From contig JAOABX010000014.1 of NCBI GenBank assembly GCA_026418175.1, forward strand, positions 1-64,000: a stretch of DNA of 64,000 nt, in the 5' to 3' direction. Shown here piece after piece: positions 1-6,954 of this stretch; the first letter of the stretch is position 1, and every line of letters begins with the position of its first letter. The notes under the pieces are model-generated. The model saw only the letters and a program-made list of their open reading frames with translations, made no database searches and was not told where the DNA came from. Made by a program: the position numbers and the translations under genes. The DNA comes from Flavobacteriales bacterium (GTDB taxonomy: Bacteria > Bacteroidota > Bacteroidia > CAIKAF01).

Positions 1-793
1 CTAACGTATATGCCGGTGCACCGTTAGGTGTAAATCGAAATCCCATATTACTTACAGTCCATGGCCCTGTGTTATATCCACTGGGTACAAAACCTACGTT
101 TCCGCTGGCATCTTGAATTCCTACTACGGCATTTCCACTGTTCCAACTTCCACAGGTTGGTTTATTATCTATATATACTTCTATTACGTTCGTGGTTTCA
201 TACAATACAATCTGCTGTGTAGTTTTTAAGCTTGTGCAACTATAATGACAAACATTATCAAAATTTACAACAAAGGTTCTACATGGTGCAGCACCTAAAA
301 TAGCATAGCGGATATTACCACATACCGATGGGTCAATATCATGATAAGCCCCAAAAATTGAGTTTAAAGGTAACGTAGGATTTGGAACAGAAGCAGAATA
401 GCTCCAGGGACAAAATTGATTAGCATAAGCTGTATTGAACGAAATAAGGCCATTTGCCCCCACTACAATTTGCGTATATTCATTACCAAAGAAACAAAAA
501 CTAAAAGGTAACCAAATTACATCACTCCATATATCATCTTGCCCCACAAAAATTGGTGTACCTGCATTAAACGGGTACGGTGGAGCATATGGAATTGATG
601 TAACATTATATGTAGTGGTTGAACCTACATGAAATGGACTAGCCGTTAAATTGGTACAACCTCCACATGCTAAATTTACATCGGACCCTGCATTCACACC
701 AGGACAACCCGGAGCTGGCTGAGAGAATATATTAATTATACAAATAAAATAGACATAAATGAATATAAATAATATGTTGTAAATCTTTTTCAT
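1..793 (-). CDS. Secreted gliding-motility-type surface protein, N-terminal part (runs off left edge)
   Basis: This gene is absent from the ORF track because its 3' end lies outside the window. Reading the minus strand from the ATG at 793 gives about 264 codons without a stop. The protein starts with MKKIYNILFIFIYVYF, a signal peptide ending near FSQ. It continues with GGCTNLTASPF, then a nidogen-like beta-sandwich segment (FCFFGNEYTQIVVGANGLISF, LNSIFGAYHDIDPSVCG). Cysteines are frequent, as expected for an exported protein. This N-terminal layout is familiar from large Bacteroidota proteins that carry a CHU_C / gliding-motility C-terminal domain (T9SS type B sorting). That domain would lie off the window and is inferred. 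The start is supported by a good promoter at 817-847. Family assignment is from pattern recall; the ligand is unknown. Confidence 0.8.
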   Translation of the reverse strand, partial: MKKIYNILFIFIYVYFICIINIFSQPAPGCPGVNAGSDVNLACGGCTNLTASPFHVGSTTTYNVTSIPYAPPYPFNAGTPIFVGQDDIWSDVIWLPFSFCFFGNEYTQIVVGANGLISFNTAYANQFCPWSYSASVPNPTLPLNSIFGAYHDIDPSVCGNIRYAILGAAPCRTFVVNFDNVCHYSCTSLKTTQQIVLYETTNVIEVYIDNKPTCGSWNSGNAVVGIQDASGNVGFVPSGYNTGPWTVSNMGFRFTPNGAPAYTL

Positions 794-816
794 ACAAGTT
801 TATATTAGGTTTGATT

Positions 817-847
817 CAAAACTACTATTTTTTTTATTCTTCGTCAA
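817..847 (-). promoter_or_regulatory. Bacteroidota-type promoter for the left-edge surface protein
   Basis: Reading the minus strand, TTG (847-845) is followed after exactly 20 bases by TAGTTTTG (824-817), which fits the Bacteroidota consensus TTTG/TTG-N19-21-TAnnTTTG. The ATG lies 23 bases downstream of the box at 793. The -33 element falls inside the end of the preceding gene. This is the best full promoter match I found in the window. It is a motif match only. Confidence 0.5.
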
Positions 848-1562
848 TAATATTACCATTTTGTTTTTTGGGTTTGGTTTCTCGAGGTAATTTTTCTTTT
901 TTAATTCGAGGTGATTCATTTACATCTGGCAAAAATCCAAAATTATATTGCAACGAAATACTAATAACTGTATGAACTTCGCCAATTCGAATGATCCCCC
1001 ATAATGGCAAAATCGCTGTTTGACCACTAGCATAGGGTTTAATTGGAATGATAGAATTCTGCATTCTGAACTGAAATGCCCAATTTTTAGTAAGATGATA
1101 AGTAACGCCTAAGGCAGCGCCAAGTTCAAACCGATTAAATCCTCTTCCTTGTGTAAGCTGTGCTCCATTTTGCTCCACCCGTTCACGAATCAACACCCCC
1201 ATGGTTATTCCAAAATCAAGGGTAAATCGGTCTTTTTTATCCATATGCCAGCCAAACAATGCGGGTACTTCCAAATAATCAGCTTCGATGGTGTAGGTTG
1301 TATAATCTCCGGCATCCACATTCGGATTTTTTCGGGCACCTTTCATGGAATACGTAATTTCGGGGTCAAATGACCATTTGGGTTTAAACCTCCAATGCAA
1401 TCCAACACCTGCCAGTACTCCAAATTTATTAAATCCCTGCATACCAACACCTGAGATCTGAGCAAAATTCATCCCAGCACGTATCCCCATGCGTAATGGC
1501 TCTTGAGAAGCTATAATTCTTGCATATAAAACCATTAAAACTAAAATACTCCAACGAATCAT
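834..1562 (-). CDS. Outer-membrane beta-barrel protein (PorT/OMP_b-brl_2-like)
   Basis: The product is about 242 residues with a signal peptide (MIRWSILVLMVLYARIIAS) and alternating hydrophobic/polar strands of an eight-stranded type barrel. MGIRAGMNFAQISG, WSFDPEITYSMKGAR and ISISLQYNFGF are typical strands of the OMP_b-brl_2 family, whose best-known member is PorT. I start at the ATG at 1562 rather than the TTG used by the ORF track, because the signal peptide begins there. The C-terminus carries a charged tail (KKEKLPRETKPKKQNGN) that would sit outside the barrel, which is unusual for this family. Function within the family is mostly unknown. The outer-membrane location is inferred from the fold. 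Confidence 0.75.
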   Translation of the reverse strand: MIRWSILVLMVLYARIIASQEPLRMGIRAGMNFAQISGVGMQGFNKFGVLAGVGLHWRFKPKWSFDPEITYSMKGARKNPNVDAGDYTTYTIEADYLEVPALFGWHMDKKDRFTLDFGITMGVLIRERVEQNGAQLTQGRGFNRFELGAALGVTYHLTKNWAFQFRMQNSIIPIKPYASGQTAILPLWGIIRIGEVHTVISISLQYNFGFLPDVNESPRIKKEKLPRETKPKKQNGNIIDEE

Positions 1563-1598
1563 ACCGAAAGATAACAATTCTGCTTGGAGATTAGCTTG

Positions 1599-2294
1599 CT
1601 AAATCATAGAAATCAATTGCTGAAGCTGCTGAACGCTCATACCACCTTCCGGATCAGCTTTTTGATGAGGATTATACCATATGGTTTGCCATCCGTTACT
1701 TCTTGCACCTTGTATATCAATTTCCAAATCATCGCCTATCATTAGCGAATTTTCTGGGATAGCTCCTGTTTTTTTCATTGCAAATTGAAAAATAGCAGGA
1801 TCTGGCTTGCGCCTTCCAGCTCGTTCTGATGTAATTACTTCCTTAAAATAATGATCAATCCCTGTATTTTTTAACTTTAAATATTGAATTTCTTCAAAAC
1901 CGTTAGTGATTATGTGCAAATGATATCTCCCTTTTAAATGTTCTAACAATTCTTTTGCTCCGCTTACCAATGCCGTTTTAGTAGGACTTAAGGCTACATA
2001 ATCTTTCCCAATTGCTTTTGCAAGCTGGCGATTTTCAATACCAAATTTTTTTAAGGTTAAAAAAAATCGTTGATGACGTAAATATTCTTTATTAATTATA
2101 TTTTTCCTGTATAAATCCCAACATTGATCATTTATTTGAGTATATAATTTAAAAAATAAATTAAAATCATTCACCCCGTACTGGGGTAATTGGTGATGAT
2201 AATATAATTCTTCCAACGCATTTCGGGAATTCGTTTCAAAATCCCACAAGGTTTTATCCAAATCAAAAAAGATATGTTTAATTACCTGTAACAA
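1599..2294 (-). CDS. HAD-superfamily hydrolase, YjjG-like pyrimidine nucleotidase
   Basis: All four HAD motifs are visible: motif I HIFFDLDKTLWDFE (Asp nucleophile), motif II HIITNG, motif III lysine in RRKPDPAIF, and motif IV MIGDDLEIDIQGA. The FDLDKTLWDFE opening is typical of the YjjG/YfnB subfamily, which dephosphorylates (non-canonical) pyrimidine nucleoside monophosphates. No ATG precedes motif I at a suitable distance. The track's 249-residue version adds an unlikely N-terminus, so I favour the TTG at 2294, which overlaps the end of the upstream membrane-protein gene. Two genes upstream in the same direction is upp, which fits a pyrimidine-salvage or housecleaning context. Substrate specificity is inferred from family. 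Confidence 0.8.
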   Translation of the reverse strand: MLQVIKHIFFDLDKTLWDFETNSRNALEELYYHHQLPQYGVNDFNLFFKLYTQINDQCWDLYRKNIINKEYLRHQRFFLTLKKFGIENRQLAKAIGKDYVALSPTKTALVSGAKELLEHLKGRYHLHIITNGFEEIQYLKLKNTGIDHYFKEVITSERAGRRKPDPAIFQFAMKKTGAIPENSLMIGDDLEIDIQGARSNGWQTIWYNPHQKADPEGGMSVQQLQQLISMI

Positions 2295-2772
2295 GGGCAA
2301 GTTCAATTGTTTTAAAAATTTTAATAACCAATGAAGCCGAAGATGCAAAAATCAATGACCAAAGAACTACCCCTGCAAACATATACAAAAACACCTTTTT
2401 TTTATTTTTAAAATATCGCATTGCAATAAATGCCCCTACTGGAATTGAAATAATAATGGGACTGAGCAACGCGATACCTGCTAACCCGTATTTACTTTTT
2501 ATACGAACCAACATTCGCGAACGCTTGCTAAAAAGCTTTTTTGGGTGGGCTGGTTTAATCCCTATTTGTTCTTTTAACCAGTGCCAAAACCGAAGAATTA
2601 TTGTACTTAAAAACATAAATGTAAGAACACCTAACAACCCGGAACTAACACCAAACAAAAAACCTTGCAGAAACGTAAGTTTATTTTCAATGATAAAAAA
2701 AGGCACTGCCACGGCAAATTTTACCGACGCCAATAAAAGAAATATAAAAGTTTCCAGCCAGCCGGTTTCCAT
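2278..2772 (-). CDS. Small multi-pass membrane protein (small multidrug export protein-like)
   Basis: This 164-residue protein has about four hydrophobic segments, with a basic loop in the middle (HPKKLFSKRSRMLVRIKSKYG) followed by GLAGIALLSPIIISIPVGAFIAMRYF. That arrangement, with a small-residue/proline helix after a KYG segment, resembles Pfam small multidrug export proteins (PF06695), although real transport activity is unproven. I start at the ATG at 2772, whose A is the last base of the upp stop codon (TAATG overlap). This suggests translational coupling to upp. Its 3' end overlaps the HAD gene. What it does for uracil salvage, if anything, is unknown. Confidence 0.65.
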   Translation of the reverse strand: METGWLETFIFLLLASVKFAVAVPFFIIENKLTFLQGFLFGVSSGLLGVLTFMFLSTIILRFWHWLKEQIGIKPAHPKKLFSKRSRMLVRIKSKYGLAGIALLSPIIISIPVGAFIAMRYFKNKKKVFLYMFAGVVLWSLIFASSASLVIKIFKTIELALVTGN

Positions 2773-3422
2773 TACATTTTCTCCCCATAACATAGATCAC
2801 CGGCATCACCAATACCGGGAACAATGTATGATTTTGCATTCATTTCCGGATCTAGTGCTACAATCCAATAGCGAGTGTCTTGTGGCAGGTGATGACGTGT
2901 GTATTCTAATCCCTGCTCACTGGCAATAACAGAAACTACATGCAAATGTGAAGGGGTACCATAGTGCGACACCAATGCTTTATGAGCAGCTACCATCGAC
3001 ATTCCTGTTGCCAACATCGGATCACAAAGAATCAATGTTTTCCCATCAAGTGAAGGAGCTGACATATATTCAATCTGAATTTCAAATGATAATTCGGAAG
3101 TATGTTTACGATATGCTGAAACAATAGCATTATCAGCTTTATCAAAAATATTTAACATTCCATGATGTAAGGGTAAACCAGCTCGAAGAATTGTTCCTAA
3201 TACAACGTCATTTTTCAAGATTTGACAATTGGCTGTACCCAATGGAGTTTCTACTTCTCTAAACTCATAACTAAGATGCTTACTTATTTCATATGCCACC
3301 AGTTCACCCATTCGTTCAATATTACGACGAAAACGCATTCGGTCTTTCTGTATTTCTTTATCTCTGATTTCAGCAACATATTGCTGTATAACTGAAGGGC
3401 TGTGTGTAAATATATGAACCAT
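2772..3422 (-). CDS. upp: Uracil phosphoribosyltransferase
   Basis: The enzyme converts uracil and PRPP to UMP in pyrimidine salvage in the cytoplasm. The 216-residue length matches the family. The PRPP-binding loop is TLILCDPMLATGMSM and the uracil-binding C-terminal segment is YIVPGIGDAGDLCYG, both intact. The ATG at 3422 gives the usual N-terminus. The downstream membrane-protein gene starts on its stop codon, and a YjjG-like nucleotidase follows, so the three minus-strand genes probably form an operon. About 100 bases of AT-rich intergenic sequence separate it from the next gene upstream in transcription terms; no clear TAnnTTTG promoter box was seen there. Confidence 0.95.
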   Translation of the reverse strand: MVHIFTHSPSVIQQYVAEIRDKEIQKDRMRFRRNIERMGELVAYEISKHLSYEFREVETPLGTANCQILKNDVVLGTILRAGLPLHHGMLNIFDKADNAIVSAYRKHTSELSFEIQIEYMSAPSLDGKTLILCDPMLATGMSMVAAHKALVSHYGTPSHLHVVSVIASEQGLEYTRHHLPQDTRYWIVALDPEMNAKSYIVPGIGDAGDLCYGEKM

Positions 3423-3521
3423 AATAAATCTGAAATTTGTCCGAAAATAACGAAATTATGTAAAGATGCATATTAGAGATTATTAAAGATTATAAAAAGA
3501 ATGATCAAACAATAAATTGCT

Positions 3522-4400
3522 CTATTTGCCGAATAGATTCCTTCGATAACGGTAATAAACCTGATCGATTCCCCCAAAGCCTTTATAAAATCTGGACACC
3601 TCGGGTTGATTTGAACCACCAAAATCAAAAATGTTAAATTTCGAAGTATATTTTTCCAAAACCTGGTCCATTAGAAAATGCATAGCTCCTATCTTGCGCC
3701 CTGTTTCAGTTACTGATCCTTTAAAAAATAGCAACGTATCTTTATGATGAATAAATCCGGCAGAAGCTAAACATTCATCTTCTTTTATAACCAAAGCAGT
3801 GAACCCTTGGTTTCTATCAATGGCAGCCTGCAACATTTGTCTTAACATGACTTCATCTGCTGGTTTAAGTTCTTTAATCTCCGGCAGTTTGTTTTTTAAA
3901 AACATGCTTGTAACCTCCGCAGCATTAGTACCAAACACCAATTCAACGTTAAATTTCTCTGCTTTTCGGATGTTTCTTCGTGTATTTTCATTATAATTTT
4001 TTCTTAGATGTTCAATGGGCTGATTTAACACAAGTGTTTGATATACCCTCTGCGAAAACAAGGAACTTCCTGCTGAATCATTTAAAAAAAGATCAACCGA
4101 AAAAATAGCACGAGGAATTGCATGAATAAATTGTTGTAACACATCACGTTTCAAAGGAGTACGGCTAAATATCCCACATTCACGTATAAATAGAGGATTG
4201 TATGCATACTTGATTCCCCATTTTTTATTTATTGGTAAAACCAGGGCAGCTTCATAATCATTAAGCACTAATGCTTGCCAGTTTTTGCATGCCAAATCTA
4301 GCAACCATGACTGCCCAAATAGGCTATCATTTAACGCTTCATCAATCAATTGGTCCCAGGCAATCCTGTTAAGAGTTTGTTGTGATTGCAAGCTGATCAT
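3522..4400 (-). CDS. FemAB/GNAT-like acyltransferase (Acetyltransf_6 type)
   Basis: This 292-residue protein has no signal peptide. The region from about residue 130 to 275 looks like the FemAB-like GNAT domain: EHLRKNYNENTRRNIRKAEK (the helix before the fold), then LASAGFIHHKDTLLFFKGSVTETGRKIGAMHFLMDQVLE and FDFGGSNQPEVSRFYKGFGG. The last two match the pattern of proteins that transfer amino acids or acyl groups to peptidoglycan or surface sugars. It is the third gene of a coupled set after a polysaccharide deacetylase and an AAC(3)-fold acyltransferase, with only three bases between genes. This suggests modification of an amino sugar. Donor and acceptor cannot be read from sequence. Confidence 0.75.
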   Translation of the reverse strand: MISLQSQQTLNRIAWDQLIDEALNDSLFGQSWLLDLACKNWQALVLNDYEAALVLPINKKWGIKYAYNPLFIRECGIFSRTPLKRDVLQQFIHAIPRAIFSVDLFLNDSAGSSLFSQRVYQTLVLNQPIEHLRKNYNENTRRNIRKAEKFNVELVFGTNAAEVTSMFLKNKLPEIKELKPADEVMLRQMLQAAIDRNQGFTALVIKEDECLASAGFIHHKDTLLFFKGSVTETGRKIGAMHFLMDQVLEKYTSKFNIFDFGGSNQPEVSRFYKGFGGIDQVYYRYRRNLFGK

Positions 4401-4403
4401 GAA

Positions 4404-5711
4404 TTAATGAATATATTTTACAAGACGTTTATACACATCTTTCCAATTGGGCTCTCCGGGCAGATTGGCAAAATTTCGATCATGCCATACAGTAATCAAA
4501 AGGCCGTTTACCATCTTTACTTCATTTACCATTTTTTTCATTAAGGGTAAGGCTTCGGCAGGTCCTATTTTCATGTAATCTTTATACTGCGTTTCCATGA
4601 TACAAAATGGACGAATAACTAACCGCGTTCGTTTTTCAGCTAGTAAATCATAAAATGGAAAGGGTTCGGCGATCCCTGCCCTAAAACCGGGCTTAGTAGC
4701 ATATCCCATACTATAATCACGACGAATACCGGCTTTTAATAAAAGACGATATGTTTCAGGAAGCTGCATTTTTAAAAAATGCTGTCGGCTATCAAGAATT
4801 TTTTTCCCTGTAAGTTTTTCAAGGGTTTTAATTTCGCTATGCAGAATTTCTTCCGACTGATGAGATCGATACGAAGGATGAATGCCGATGCGAGCAAATC
4901 GTTTTAATTTACGAACTAACTCTTTGTATTTGGGATGATGAGGCGAAATATTATGATCATTTTCTGAACGTTCGCCAACCAACATAAAATATCGCATCGG
5001 AAAGTCATATTTTTCTTTTAATTTTCGATGAAACTTGTATTCATCAAACGGATCTTTTCGTGCACCCGTTACTACCTGTGTACGTAAAAGGAATGTATCA
5101 AATTTGCCTTTTATCAGGTCTTTACCCATTGCGCCAATCGTACGCACAAAGCCTTTTCCCAAAAAAGCATATACATTATCCACATCAATGGTTGAAGTAA
5201 AACGCAATTTTTTTTTAGGGAATGTATAAGTTGGATATCGTAACATCAACCGGTCTTTTAATTCTTCAATCCAGTAATGCACAATGGGTTTATCCAAGAA
5301 ATTATTTTTATACGCAATACTGTCTTCCGGTTTAAATCGGCCATGTATATCCGGCTCATGAGGCAAATACTCCTCATAACGACTAACCATATAAAAAACA
5401 GCAGCAAAAACATCAAAATTAAAATCGGTACTACCTTCTACGGGAAACAGTGCTTTTCCAAAAGCCCCATGACCAATTCCAGGGAAAATGGGCTTTACTC
5501 CATGCATGTATAAAAATTCAGAACAAGGAACATGAACAGCATCCGGTACTAATAGATTTGAATAATTAATCTTCCGTCCTTGAAACTGTAAAAACTCATC
5601 CATTTCTTGTGTAATAATCACCGGAACTTTCATTTTAAGCACCCAACGAAAAATTACTTCGATAGTATAAGTAAGCCTGGGGCTATTTTTTATGGAATAA
5701 ATCAATATCAT
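4404..5711 (-). CDS. Polysaccharide deacetylase family protein with DUF7033 N-terminal domain
   Basis: The 435-residue protein has an N-terminal DUF7033-type region (about 1-150) followed by a NodB-like deacetylase domain. Metal and catalytic motifs can be followed: FTSTIDVDN (the T-x-D-x-D element), RIGIHPSYRSHQSEE (histidine motif), DSRQHFLKM, and DYSMGYATKPGFRAGIAEPFPFYDL near residue 340. Members hydrolyse N- or O-acetyl groups from glycans. There is no signal peptide, so it may act on a cytoplasmic, lipid-linked or nucleotide-linked sugar. Its ATG overlaps the TGA of the upstream AAC(3)-like gene (ATGA), a sign of translational coupling. The precise glycan is unknown. Confidence 0.85.
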   Translation of the reverse strand: MILIYSIKNSPRLTYTIEVIFRWVLKMKVPVIITQEMDEFLQFQGRKINYSNLLVPDAVHVPCSEFLYMHGVKPIFPGIGHGAFGKALFPVEGSTDFNFDVFAAVFYMVSRYEEYLPHEPDIHGRFKPEDSIAYKNNFLDKPIVHYWIEELKDRLMLRYPTYTFPKKKLRFTSTIDVDNVYAFLGKGFVRTIGAMGKDLIKGKFDTFLLRTQVVTGARKDPFDEYKFHRKLKEKYDFPMRYFMLVGERSENDHNISPHHPKYKELVRKLKRFARIGIHPSYRSHQSEEILHSEIKTLEKLTGKKILDSRQHFLKMQLPETYRLLLKAGIRRDYSMGYATKPGFRAGIAEPFPFYDLLAEKRTRLVIRPFCIMETQYKDYMKIGPAEALPLMKKMVNEVKMVNGLLITVWHDRNFANLPGEPNWKDVYKRLVKYIH

Positions 5712-6523
5712 GCCTTAATAAGCAGCATTTTCAACACATCGCGAATATATTGCCTGATGTCAAAAGTAATCAAATTCTGAGCTTGTTCATGCTGAATGTC
5801 ATTTACAATGATTTCATATGCTTTATGCAAATCAATCAGCATCCAGGCAATTCCATCTTGTACTCCATGCCTTAATGCATTTCCATGCACTAACTTGGGT
5901 TGCAAACCATTTAAGCATATATTATAACCCGGTTTCTTTGCATAAAATCTTACTTTTTTTAGAAATATTGTTCCATCAGACTGCTTTATGGGAATAATTA
6001 GATTTTGATATTTACGGTAGTTTACCCTTAATTGTTCTTCCACATAATGAGCAAAGGTAAAGCTGTGCTGAAGGTCAACATCAATAAGCAATTGAAAAGC
6101 ATGATATTTATACAACCAACCAAATACAGAGTTTGCACCAAAGGTTGAATCATCGCAAGCCCGGAGGCAAGATTCAACCAAAGGACCTTTTATTAAAAAT
6201 GAATGTAGCGGATCAGCGGTTCGCAGAAACTCCTTACTTTTTAATGCTTTTCGGGCCAATACCCCGGTATCTGGTAGCGTATTCAACGGATCAAAATACT
6301 CTCCGGCTTGATAATGATTTTTATACGCTGGGATAAGTAACGTGATGCCTGGCAATTCATTTTCAATAACACGAATCAATGTAATGGGATCTACTTTTTG
6401 CTTCATCTTTGCCGCCTTCAGAGCCATTCCTGAAAAATCAGACGAAATAACTAACGGGCGGGAAGCCTCTTTGAGTGGAATTTGTTTGATCCAGTTACTT
6501 AACCAATCATCCCATTCATTCAT
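5708..6523 (-). CDS. AAC(3)-family (Antibiotic_NAT fold) N-acyltransferase
   Basis: The 271-residue protein matches the AAC(3)/FrbF/YokD fold. GVLARKALKSKEFLRTADPLHS corresponds to the family's R-T-x-x-P-x-H-S element, CDDSTFGANSVFGWL to the D-S-x-x-G-x-x-S segment, and FTFAHYVEEQ to the catalytic His-x-x-Glu strand. Such enzymes transfer an acetyl or acyl group from CoA to an amine. Although the family is named for aminoglycoside resistance, many members act in sugar or secondary metabolism. Here it leads a coupled trio with a polysaccharide deacetylase and a FemAB-like acyltransferase, which points to glycan modification and not antibiotic defence. That role is inferred. Confidence 0.75.
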   Translation of the reverse strand: MNEWDDWLSNWIKQIPLKEASRPLVISSDFSGMALKAAKMKQKVDPITLIRVIENELPGITLLIPAYKNHYQAGEYFDPLNTLPDTGVLARKALKSKEFLRTADPLHSFLIKGPLVESCLRACDDSTFGANSVFGWLYKYHAFQLLIDVDLQHSFTFAHYVEEQLRVNYRKYQNLIIPIKQSDGTIFLKKVRFYAKKPGYNICLNGLQPKLVHGNALRHGVQDGIAWMLIDLHKAYEIIVNDIQHEQAQNLITFDIRQYIRDVLKMLLIKA

Positions 6524-6697
6524 GTAACAAAGTAACTATTTTTTGGTTATGAAATTATTAATTGCAGAAATAAATCAAAATCTATTTAATCACTGCGTTT
6601 GCTGATTCTTACAAGCTGAATTCCCCAAAAAAACAAAACCTACAAGTATAATCCTGTAAATTACTTATGCTTAAAACCCAAAAATAAAGCGGTTTCT

Positions 6698-6732
6698 AAA
6701 AAAATGCAGAAAGCCTGCAACAGCAGGCTTTC
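6698..6732 (-). terminator. Rho-independent terminator after tRNA-Pro
   Basis: On the minus strand a 10-bp perfect stem GAAAGCCTGC/GCAGGCTTTC with a four-base loop lies about ten bases after the tRNA 3' end and is followed by TGCATTTTTTT. It would end the tRNA transcript. Confidence 0.8.
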
Positions 6733-6742
6733 ACAGATTTTG

Positions 6743-6817
6743 TCGGGGTGAGAGGATTCGAACCTCCGACCACACGCCCCCCAGACGTGTACTCTAACCG
6801 GGCTGAGCTACACCCCG
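6743..6817 (-). tRNA. tRNA-Pro (anticodon GGG)
   Basis: The minus strand folds into a complete cloverleaf of 75 bases. The acceptor is CGGGGTG/CACCCCG, the D-arm is GCTC...GAGT, and the anticodon arm CACGT-CTGGGGG-GCGTG presents GGG at positions 34-36. The T-arm is GGAGG-TTCGAAT-CCTCT. The 3' CCA is not encoded. A strong terminator follows directly. The gene sits alone between the acyltransferase trio and the TonB receptor. Confidence 0.95.
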
Positions 6818-6882
6818 AACATTTATCAACAAAATTTAACACAATCTTTTATCCAATTAATCAGGGGATGAAAGGATTGCCT

Positions 6883-6890
6883 TAACTTTG
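6883..6890 (+). promoter_or_regulatory. Candidate -7 box upstream of the TonB receptor
   Basis: TAACTTTG matches the Bacteroidota -7 consensus TAnnTTTG and lies 64 bases before the ATG of the receptor gene. I see no TTTG at the expected -33 distance, so the match is partial. Confidence 0.3.
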
Positions 6891-6954
6891 GCTGCAAAAA
6901 TAAACATTATTCAGATAATTCATATTTACGTTATTATATTTTCAGGAAAAACCC

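Noticed and set aside
2456-2929. 157-residue plus-strand ORF
   Set aside because: It lies antisense to the well-supported small membrane protein and upp genes and has no recognisable domain.
5708-6523. Aminoglycoside-resistance gene
   Set aside because: The fold is AAC(3), but the gene is coupled to a deacetylase and FemAB-like enzyme and no mobile element is near, so a resistance role is not supported.
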